Source: Hydrogenophaga sp. (GTDB lineage Bacteria > Pseudomonadota > Gammaproteobacteria > Burkholderiales > Burkholderiaceae_C). From it: a stretch of DNA of 9,041 nucleotides. Each line of letters begins with the position of its first letter. Position 1 is the first letter of the stretch. This document shows positions 1-5,777 of this stretch, piece by piece. The DNA is taken from NCBI GenBank assembly GCA_025458415.1, contig JALOSN010000335.1, forward strand, positions 1-9,041, in the 5' to 3' direction. Below the pieces are notes generated by a model. It saw only the letters and a program-made list of their open reading frames with translations. It had not been told where the DNA came from and did no database searches. Made by a program: the position numbers and the translations under genes.

Positions 1-240
1 AAACGGGTTGTTCTGGGCATCACCGAGTTTGTCCATGCCTTCGGCAAAGTCGCCGCTGTGCCAGAAGCCCTCGCATCCCCGGGCCTGGCGCTTGTGGGCA
101 CGCTGGTCCAGCAGCTTCCACAGGAAGATGACCCAGGTCGCCAGCGACATGATGAGGAGCACGACGGCGACCGTCCGGATGACAGCGTCGCCTTGAAGCC
201 AGATCTGGAGCAGGCCGGCGCTTGAGAATGAGGGTTCCAT
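1..240 (-). CDS. exbB: ExbB/TolQ/MotA-family proton channel subunit, N-terminal part (cut by window edge)
   Basis: This is the first 80 residues of an ExbB-type inner-membrane protein, which with ExbD uses the proton gradient to energise TonB. Reading from the ATG at 240 gives an N-terminus starting MEPSFSSAG, then a periplasmic stretch with the family-like phrase IWLQGD, then one hydrophobic helix at about residues 22-42 (VAVVLLIMSLATWVIFLWK). A cytoplasmic segment follows with EGFWHSGDFAEGMDKLG, which is typical of betaproteobacterial ExbB. The remaining two helices lie outside the window. The gene follows tonB on the same strand with an 81-bp gap, the usual tonB-exbB-exbD order, so exbD is expected further left. 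No good Shine-Dalgarno site is visible before the ATG. TolQ or MotA would be the alternatives; the tonB neighbour favours ExbB. Confidence 0.88.
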   Translation of the reverse strand, partial: MEPSFSSAGLLQIWLQGDAVIRTVAVVLLIMSLATWVIFLWKLLDQRAHKRQARGCEGFWHSGDFAEGMDKLGDAQNNPF

Positions 241-321
241 GGTGATGAACTTGTGGCTGGATGAGTCGGTTGGGCATCGGGCCGGAGGAGGGCTCAACTG
301 CCGTGTCCGATGCGAGGGGTG

Positions 322-1031
322 TCATTGGATGGGATCGAGCTGGAATCGCACAGGCACCTCCGCCCACATGGGTTCGGGCCGTCCATTTCGCGTGCCAGGA
401 ACGAAGCGCCAGCGGTATACGGATTCGACGGCAGCCTGGTCCAGGCGGGGAAAACCGCTGGAGGTCAGTACCGTGATCTTCGTGGGCTTGCCATCGGTAC
501 CGATATAGGCCCTGAGGCGTACTGTGCCTTGTTCATTGAGCCTGACTGAAACGTGAGGGTAGGCCAACGGCCGGTCGCTGAGATACGCCGGGCTCGACGG
601 CAGGACGACGACCGGAGGCGCTGGTGGTGCCTCGCTGGCCGGGTTGCCGCTGGACGGAGCGGCCGTGACGGGTTGACGCTCGGGTGGTGCGGGCGCGGCC
701 ACCTCGATGGGGGCCTGTGGCGCTGCTTCGGCCACGGGCAGGGGTGCGGGCTCGGGCACCGGAACCGGAGCGCGCGGGGTGACGGGGCGGGGCCGTGGCG
801 GCTCCGGCCTGGGTTGCGGCGGCGGCGGGGCCGGTTCGATCTGGGGTTGCGGCGCACGATCGTTTCCACCACGCGGCGCAGCAGCCCGCTCTGCAGCGCC
901 CACAGGCCCAGGACATGGCAGCCGATCACGGCCACGATGACAAGAAGGCGGGAGGTCATGACGGGCGGGTTCTCTGCGGGCGTGAAAAGGCCGGCAGGGG
1001 TCACGGTGTGGACGACGCTGGCGGCAGACAT
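322..1031 (-). pseudogene. tonB: TonB energy-transducing protein, frameshifted after the membrane anchor
   Basis: TonB spans the periplasm and passes energy from ExbB/ExbD to outer-membrane receptors. From the ATG at 1031 one frame encodes a short N-terminus and the signal anchor LLVIVAVIGCHVLGLWALQS, with the conserved membrane His, then LLRRVVETIV. This frame turns into an arginine-rich nonsense stretch near 854. The next frame continues APQPQIEPAPPPP, a long Pro-rich spacer, and a complete TonB C-terminal domain: AYPHVSVRLNEQGTV, then SSGFPRLDQAAVESVYRWRF, ending VRFQLDPIQ. Adding one base, for example GTGCG to GTGGCG, joins the halves as ETIV-APQPQ and gives a protein of about 236 residues. 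An ATG at 959 (MTSRLLVI) is an alternative start; neither has a clear ribosome site. As written the C-terminal domain would not be made on the anchored protein. Whether the lesion is real or a sequence error is unknown. Confidence 0.87.
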
Positions 1032-1066
1032 AGTGTAGGACGGTGCAGGAGGAGCGGGACCCGGGC

Positions 1067-1165
1067 TCAGCGGCCGAACACCCAGATCAATGCGATCAGG
1101 ATGAAAACCAGGCTGCCTCCGACAAGAGCAAGAGCGGTGAGCATGAGAGCGGACCGTGTGGGCAT
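1067..1165 (-). CDS. possible 32-residue single-span membrane peptide at the head of the tonB transcript
   Basis: Between the tonB promoter region and tonB lies a small open frame, ATG at 1165 to TGA at 1067-1069, encoding 32 residues. After MPTRSALM comes an uninterrupted hydrophobic stretch (LTALALVGGSLVFILIALIW) and the end VFGR, so it would make one transmembrane helix. It is not HemP, which is a soluble small protein with a different signature, and I do not recognise it. The predicted -10 box at 1181-1186 would place the transcript start only about 8-10 bases upstream, so the message would be almost leaderless. No Shine-Dalgarno site is visible. An internal ATG at 1144 is an alternative start. 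The gap to the tonB ATG at 1031 is 35 bases. Chance remains a real possibility because the frame is short; the hydrophobic composition and position are the only support. Confidence 0.35.
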   Translation of the reverse strand: MPTRSALMLTALALVGGSLVFILIALIWVFGR

Positions 1166-1180
1166 GAGGAACTGACGATC

Positions 1181-1216
1181 AGTATAACACTAAAAACGAA
1201 TGAGAAGCACTCGCAA
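1181..1216 (-). promoter_or_regulatory. predicted promoter and Fur box of the tonB-exbB transcript
   Basis: On the minus strand a -10-like TATACT lies at 1186-1181, with no good -35. Overlapping its upstream side is AATGAGAAGCACTCGCAA (plus-strand 1199-1216). This matches the much better Fur box before the receptor at 2243-2260 in 14 of 18 positions. Iron-dependent repression by Fur of tonB-exbB is normal in proteobacteria. The site is degenerate in its right half, so this is a similarity-based inference. Confidence 0.5.
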
Positions 1217-1279
1217 CAAAAAGGTATCAGAAAACTGCACCCATGATGGGAGAAAAACTGGGAAGCTCAATGGGATATA

Positions 1280-1303
1280 CCTCCCCCCGGGGAACGGGGG
1301 AGG
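1280..1303 (-). terminator. strong GC hairpin downstream of bfd, possible terminator
   Basis: A perfect 8-bp inverted repeat, CCTCCCCC at 1280-1287 and GGGGGAGG at 1296-1303, encloses an 8-base loop. It lies 28 bases past the bfd stop on the minus strand, where a terminator for bfd would be. The sequence that follows (TATATCCC) has no real U tract, so it is an imperfect intrinsic terminator or only a stabilising 3' hairpin. Confidence 0.4.
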
Positions 1304-1331
1304 CCGCTATCGTGCCCTTGGGCAGCCTGTA

Positions 1332-1529
1332 TCAGGCAGCGGCCAGAGGGGAGCCGGCTTCGGCGGCCGATGTCTGGAAAATGTGGGCGGTGTTCAGGCC
1401 GGGACTGCACTCGGCCCAGACCGCGCGGGCACAGGATTCGCACTTGCCACACTGGGTGGCCACGCCCAACTCGAGCTGGATATCGTCAAAAGCCATTCCG
1501 CTGCGCGCTGCACGGGCAATGTGGTGGTC
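1332..1529 (-). pseudogene. bfd: bacterioferritin-associated ferredoxin, N-terminus lost
   Basis: Bfd is a small [2Fe-2S] protein that docks on bacterioferritin and reduces its stored iron for release. The minus-strand frame ending at the TGA at 1332-1334 encodes DHHIARAARSGMAFDDIQLE, then LGVATQCGKCESCARAV, matching Bfd from about its residue 10 onward, including the C-terminal CxxC cluster ligands (CGKC). Upstream in the same frame there is no ATG, GTG or TTG before a stop, and the N-terminal CxC pair near residues 4-6 is missing. The only in-frame ATG, at 1496, would give 54 residues with half of the cluster site. A good ribosome site, GGAG at 1537-1534, is followed eight bases later by sequence that already encodes the middle of the protein. 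This suggests a deletion of roughly the first ten codons. A frameshift after a start at 1569 (MKAIIICETVPE) is a weaker alternative. It sits beside bfr with its own Fur box. Confidence 0.75.
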
Positions 1530-1536
1530 GAATCTC

Positions 1537-1584
1537 CGGAACCGTTTCGCAAATGATAATGGCTTTCATTAACATAAGCAATGT
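1537..1584 (-). promoter_or_regulatory. predicted Fur-controlled promoter of bfd
   Basis: On the minus strand TTGCTT (1583-1578) and TATCAT (1560-1555) form a -35/-10 pair with a 17-base spacer. Covering the spacer and -10 is a Fur-box match, GATAATGGCTTTCATTAAC at plus-strand 1555-1573, which agrees with the classical 19-base GATAATGATAATCATTATC in 14 positions. Fur repression of bfd under iron-replete conditions is the usual arrangement. A GGAG ribosome site follows at 1537-1534. Confidence 0.6.
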
Positions 1585-1645
1585 CCCGAAGGCGCCGGGC
1601 GACCAGTGGTGATCTGAGTACCGATGACCGCTCTGGAGGGCGGTT

Positions 1646-2122
1646 TCAGTCGATCTCGCCCATCTGGCTTTGCAGGTAGTTCTGCAGCCCCACCTTGTCG
1701 ATCAGTTCGATCTGGGTTTCGAGGAAGTCGATGTGTTCCTCGGTGTCGTCCAGGATGCCCTGAAGCAGGTCGCGGGAGACGTAGTCCCGCACGCTCTCGC
1801 AGTGGGCCATGCCGTCCTTGATGGCTTTCTGGGCGCCCTGTTCCATGGCCAGATCACACGCGAGGATTTCGGGCACCGACTCGCCGATGTTCAGTTTGCC
1901 CAGGTCCTGCAGGTTGGGCAGGCCGTCGAGCGTGAAGATGCGGTCCATGAGGACGTCGGCATGCTTCATTTCCCCGATGGACTCGGCATATTCCTTTTTG
2001 GCCAGCTTGTCGAAGCCCCAGTGCTTGAGCATGCGGTAGTGCAGGAAGTACTGGTTGATAGCGGTGAGCTCGTTCTTGAGCTGGGCCTGCAGATGGGCAA
2101 TGACTTGTGCGTCGCCTTTCAT
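1646..2122 (-). CDS. bfr: bacterioferritin, heme-containing iron-storage ferritin
   Basis: The product is 158 residues, the same length as E. coli Bfr, and is intact. Bfr forms 24-subunit cytoplasmic shells that oxidise Fe(II) at a di-iron centre and store it as a ferric mineral. The ATG at 2122 is chosen because AGGAGA precedes it by six bases and MKGDAQVI is the canonical N-terminus; the frame continues upstream to 2254 through the receptor's Fur box and is not expected to be translated. Visible ligands are E18, Y25, E51, the heme-ligand M52 in EMKHAD, H54, E94 and H130. The position of the usual ferroxidase ligand E127 holds Thr (ILDDTEEHID), which is worth checking against close relatives. 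The ending NYLQSQMGEID is also typical. It lies downstream of a shared intergenic region with the heme receptor and upstream of bfd, so storage, release and uptake genes are adjacent. Confidence 0.96.
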   Translation of the reverse strand: MKGDAQVIAHLQAQLKNELTAINQYFLHYRMLKHWGFDKLAKKEYAESIGEMKHADVLMDRIFTLDGLPNLQDLGKLNIGESVPEILACDLAMEQGAQKAIKDGMAHCESVRDYVSRDLLQGILDDTEEHIDFLETQIELIDKVGLQNYLQSQMGEID

Positions 2123-2235
2123 GGCTTCTCCTGGTGGTTGGCGGGAACTGGCGCCATTGTCATGTTTTTCGGCGGCCGCGGCTTGTTTCCATGGGTGCAT
2201 GGGCATGGCGTGCGGCCGGGCGAAATCTGAATGTC

Positions 2236-2265
2236 TTGCACAAATGAGAATCATTCGTATACAAT
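2236..2265 (+). promoter_or_regulatory. Fur box and promoter of the heme-receptor/hmu operon
   Basis: AATGAGAATCATTCGTAT at 2243-2260 is a strong match to the 7-1-7 Fur motif (TGAGAATCATTCGTA against TGATAATNATTATCA). It sits between a -35-like TTGCAC (2236-2241) and a -10-like TACAAT (2260-2265, 18-base spacer) or TATACA (2258-2263, 16-base spacer), so bound Fur would block transcription of the plus-strand operon. It lies about 120 bases upstream of the divergent bfr start and could touch that promoter too. The leader from here to the receptor ATG is about 95 bases and holds no small gene that I can see. Confidence 0.8.
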
Positions 2266-4024
2266 AGAAAAACGATCCCAGCCAGCCACGTCACTGCGTT
2301 CGGCGCACAGCCGTCGGTGGACAGCCAGCAAGGTGTGAACAACCCACTCCACCCCAGCTGAGCACATGCCACCTGACCTATCCTCCCCTCAATTCCTCTC
2401 CGGTTCGTTTCAACGACATCTGGGCCTGCGGCCTGTGGCTGCCGCCATTGCAGTGGCCTGCGCGGCGCCTGTCTGGGCGCAGGACTCCGCTGCCCCGGCC
2501 AGCGATCGGGTGGCGACCGGCCCGATACCGAGCCTGCCTCTGGTGGTGGTGACCGGTGCCCGCAGCGAGCGCGAGCCCTCCGATGTGCCGGCCAACATCG
2601 ACCTTTTGCAGGGCGAAGACCTGGATCCGGCCTTGGTGCAGGACATCCGTGATCTGGTCCAGGCGTTGCCCAACGTGACGGTCAAGCGCGCGCCCATGCG
2701 CTTCGGCGGTGTGGTCGGATCGACCGGGCGTGACGGCAATGCCGGCTTCAACATCCGAGGCCTGGAAGGCAACCGCGTGCTGTTGACGGTCGATGGCATC
2801 CGGGTGCCTCGCGAACTGTCCAGTGGGGTGTTCGGCTCGGCCGCCTTCGGGCGCGACTACTTCGATCTGGGCCTGGTCTCGCGGGTCGAGACGGACGGCC
2901 TGGCGGGTCATGTGGCCATGTTCACCACGGAACCGCGCGAGCGGGTGCGTGAAGGCCAAACCATGTCCACGCGCCTGGTTGCGCAGGCCGACACGCAGGA
3001 CGAGGGGCGCCGCCTGGGGCTGACGGTGGCGGGTGTGCCCAACGACAGGCACCAGTGGCCTGGCCAGCCTGCAGCTGGGGCGCAGTGGGGCGCTGGGCAA
3101 CCAAGGCAGCAACACGTCGGCCGACAGCAGCCGCACGGCGCCGAATCCGCAGGACGACCGCTCGGTGGGTGCCCTGCTCAAGTGGGTGGCCACGCCCGGT
3201 GGCGGGCAGAAGCACACCTTCACCGCCGAACACATCGACAAGCGCAGTGAGGTCGAGGCCCTCACGGCACGTGGCGTGGCCATGGGCTTTCTCACCACCG
3301 ACCTCGATGGCACCACCGACATGCGCCGCAGCCGGCTGAGCTGGGACGGCCGGTGGCAGGTCAGGGGCATCTGGGCGGATGAGTGGCGAACCACGCTGGC
3401 CTACCAGGATGCCCAGTCGCGCGAGACCGCGGTGGAGCAGCGACGTGCACTGGTCGGCGGGCCCCTGGTGACCCGTGTCCGTGATGTGACCTATGCCGAG
3501 CAGACCCTCCAGGCCACGGTGCAAGCGGAAAAGACCCTGTCCTCCGGGCCCGTCTGGGGCCATCGGCTGGTCTATGGAGCCGAGCTGGTGCGCAGCCAGC
3601 TGGACAACCTGGTCACCGGCACGGTGCCACCTTCGTACGAGTCGTATCCGCTCAAGCGTTTCCCGAAGACGCAGGAAGACACCGTGGCCTTGTTCGTGCA
3701 AGACGAAATCCTGTCCGAGCGATGGACCGTGGTGCCGGCCTTGCGCTATGACCGGGTGAAGCTGGATGCCCGTGACGATCCGCTGTACCCGAAGGCCGAG
3801 GCCGACCTGAGTGCGTCGGCCCTGTCGCCGAAACTGGGTGTTGTGTACCGTGCCAGCGAGGCCATCAGCGTGTTCGGCAATGTGGCCAGCGGCTTTCGGG
3901 CGCCATCGCCATTGCAGCTGAACAACTTCTTCGACAACCCGTTCGGTTTCTACCAGAGCATTCCGAACCCCGACCTCAAGCCCGAGAAGAGCCGCACTGC
4001 CGAACTGGGGCTGCGTGGCCGGGC

Positions 4025-4031
4025 GGGGGGG
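4025..4031 (+). repeat. 7-base G tract in the receptor barrel
   Basis: An uninterrupted run of seven G lies in the receptor coding sequence, encoding Ala-Gly-Gly within RAGGLQ. It is 65 bases before a longer tract in the same gene. The reading frame is open on both sides at the present length. Confidence 0.9.
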
Positions 4032-4096
4032 CTGCAGTGGGAGGCGGTCGCCTTTGCCGGACGCTACCGCGACTTCATCGAAGAGCTGGTGCGGGT

Positions 4097-4105
4097 GGGG
4101 GGGGG
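4097..4105 (+). repeat. 9-base G tract in the receptor barrel
   Basis: Nine consecutive G encode the Gly-rich part of VRVGGGGVPGSP, probably in a surface loop of the barrel. At this length the frame is continuous with the rest of the gene. Runs of this length are prone to slipped-strand changes and are also a frequent place for sequencing errors. Confidence 0.92.
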
Positions 4106-4661
4106 TGGTGTGCCGGGCAGCCCGCTGCAGTTTCAGGCGATCAACCGGGGCAAGGTCAGCCTCAGCGGCTTTGAGCTCAAGGGCACCTGGGCACTGGCGG
4201 CCGGCACCACGCTCAGGATGGCCTACGGTCGTACCCAGGGCAAAGACACCGGGACCGGTTTGCCTGTGAACTCGGTCAATCCACCCCAGTTGTACGCCGG
4301 GCTCGACCAGCAATTGGGTGACTGGACCGTGGGCGTGGGTCTGACCCATGTGGCCGCCAAGCGTGCCGAGGATGTGGACTTCAGCGCCACGCCAGGGCAG
4401 TTCCTGCCGGCCGCCTACACGACGCTGGACCTGCGCACGCGGTGGCAGATTCGCCCAGGCATGCACCTGAGTGCCGCTGTCCACAACGTCACCGACAAAC
4501 GCTATTGGCAATGGACCAATGTCCGCGGCGTATCGGCGGGTTCGCCGGTGCTGGACGCCTACACCTCACCCGGACGCAGCGTCTCGGTGGCGCTGGTGTC
4601 CAGCTTCTGATGTGGCGGTGCTCACGATGCCATCACTTTGCTGTCCTGTGAAAGAAAGAAC

Positions 4662-5777
4662 ATGATCCAGAGCGAAACCTTGATCGACCGCGACCCAGCA
4701 GCGATCCGGAAGGCCTTTGCAGAGGCGCGGGCCAAGGGCATGAGGGCACGCGATGCCGCCCTGCACATCGGATTGAGCGAAGGTGCGGTCATGGCCGCCC
4801 ACACAGGTCTTCACCCCGCGTCCCTGCGTTGTGTCCCGGTGCGCAGGGAATGGCTTGACCTGCTCCAGCAGCTGGAGGCCTGTGGTCCGTTGATGGCGTT
4901 GACGCGCAATGAATCGACGGTGCACGAGAAGACGGGGGTCTATCAGAACGTGTCGGCCACGGGCACCGTCGGGCTGGCCCTGGGGCCAGACATCGATCTG
5001 CGGCTGTTTTTCAACCAGTGGCACGCCGGGTTTGTGGTGACCGAGGGTTCCGGCGAAGCGTCGCAGCCGTCCAGCCTGCAGTTCTTCAATGAGACCGGCG
5101 TCGCCGTTCACAAGGTCTACCCCCGGCCGGCAACGGACCTGGTGGCCTGGGAACAGCTGCTCAACCGGTGGGTCGACCCCGAGCAGGCGGTGCAATTCGG
5201 GCCTGTCGAAGCGTCGGTTTCCACGCCATCGGCAGCGGCTGAAGTGGATGCCGTGGCCTTCGCCGATGCCTGGGGCGCCATGACCGATACGCACCAGTTC
5301 TTCCCCTTGCTCAGGCGGTTCGGACTGGAGCGGCAACAGGCGTTTCGCCTGGTCGAAGGCCAGTATGCCCATCGGGTGCCGAATTCGGCCATGCGATCGA
5401 TGTTGCTGGCCGCGTCGCTGGATGGCACCCCCATCATGGTGTTTGTCGGCAGCCCGGGCTGCATCCAGATCCACACCGGCCCGGTGCAGCGTGTCGAACC
5501 CATGGAGGTGCGCGGCGCCACCTGGCTGAACGTGCTCGACCCGGGGTTCAACCTGCACCTGCGCGAGGACCGGATCGATACCAGCTGGGTGGTGGAGAAG
5601 CCCACCGACGATGGCGTTGTGACGTCGCTGGAGTTGTTCGATGCCGCCGGTGACCTGATGGCCATGTGCTTTGGTGCCCGCAAACCCGGACAGCCCGAGC
5701 TTCAGGCCTGGCGTGACCTGCTGCAACCGCTGCTGGAGACCCGGCGGGATTCCGACCACCTGACTTGCAATGGATGA
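4662..5777 (+). CDS. hmuS: HmuS/HemS-type cytoplasmic heme-binding, heme-handling protein
   Basis: The product is 371 residues, an intact member of the HemS/ChuS/HmuS family of tandem-repeat proteins. These receive heme from the ABC importer in the cytoplasm and either hand it on or degrade it to release iron. The start at ATG 4662 (MIQSETLI) follows a GAAAGAAAG ribosome site; a TTG at 4638 is in frame but less likely. Family marks are MALTRNESTVHEKTGVY in the first half and LFFNQWHAGF. The second half has AWGAMTDTHQFFPLLRRFGL, whose His211 matches the axial heme ligand known in HemS/ChuS (H196/H193). The C-terminal part has CFGARKPGQPE. The gene begins 51 bases after the receptor and its TGA overlaps the hmuT ATG (ATGA, 5774-5777), so both are probably translated together. 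Whether this copy degrades heme or only carries it cannot be told from sequence. Confidence 0.95.
   Translation: MIQSETLIDRDPAAIRKAFAEARAKGMRARDAALHIGLSEGAVMAAHTGLHPASLRCVPVRREWLDLLQQLEACGPLMALTRNESTVHEKTGVYQNVSATGTVGLALGPDIDLRLFFNQWHAGFVVTEGSGEASQPSSLQFFNETGVAVHKVYPRPATDLVAWEQLLNRWVDPEQAVQFGPVEASVSTPSAAAEVDAVAFADAWGAMTDTHQFFPLLRRFGLERQQAFRLVEGQYAHRVPNSAMRSMLLAASLDGTPIMVFVGSPGCIQIHTGPVQRVEPMEVRGATWLNVLDPGFNLHLREDRIDTSWVVEKPTDDGVVTSLELFDAAGDLMAMCFGARKPGQPELQAWRDLLQPLLETRRDSDHLTCNG

Larger units (their letters stand above)
2366..4610 (+). pseudogene. TonB-dependent heme/hemoglobin receptor, frameshifted and with a plug deletion
   Basis: This is an outer-membrane beta-barrel receptor of the hemoglobin/heme family (BhuR/HmuR-like). 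The first frame (2366-3058) has a signal peptide cut near VWA-QD (residue 38), a TonB-box-like LPLVVVTGAR, and a plug with APMRFGGVVGSTGRDGNAGF, NIRGLEGNRVL and DGIRVP. After GLVSRVE (codon 175) it jumps to TDGLAG, omitting the RGP...LYGS segment found in such plugs. At about 3059 the frame breaks: HQW is followed by off-frame text, while the next frame resumes LASLQLGRSGALGNQGSN and TAPNPQDDRS. Removing one C at 3059-3060 restores one frame of 747 codons. The barrel continues through FRAP (3894-3905) and NPDLKPE (3966-3986) to a C-terminal Phe. G tracts of 7 and 9 bases lie in the barrel at 4025-4031 and 4097-4105. The first piece alone would stop at 3250. The gene heads the hmu operon; its own ribosome site is weak. 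Confidence 0.9.

Noticed and set aside
795..850. GCC/GGC-rich triplet repeats in tonB as a repeat element
   Set aside because: They encode the normal Pro-rich spacer of TonB and need no separate explanation.
1043..1246. Plus-strand open frame of 67 codons with a preceding GGAGG
   Set aside because: Highly charged low-complexity translation, lying across the minus-strand Fur/promoter region and leader of tonB; no homologue recognised.
1627..1644. Short inverted repeat (ACCGC/GCGGT) after bfr as a terminator
   Set aside because: Only a 5-bp stem with an 8-base loop and no T run on the bfr strand; not convincing.
2123..2254. Upstream extension of bfr by 44 codons
   Set aside because: It would run through the receptor's Fur box. 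The canonical MKGD start with AGGAGA at 2122 matches the family length exactly.
2270..2365. Search for a hemP-like small gene in the receptor leader
   Set aside because: No ATG-started frame or HemP-like sequence is present in this leader.
2922..4511. Long minus-strand open frame of 529 codons opposite the receptor barrel
   Set aside because: It lies antisense to clear receptor coding sequence; its translation is low-complexity, rich in His, Gln, Arg and Gly, and shows no family signature. Long antisense frames are expected at this GC content.
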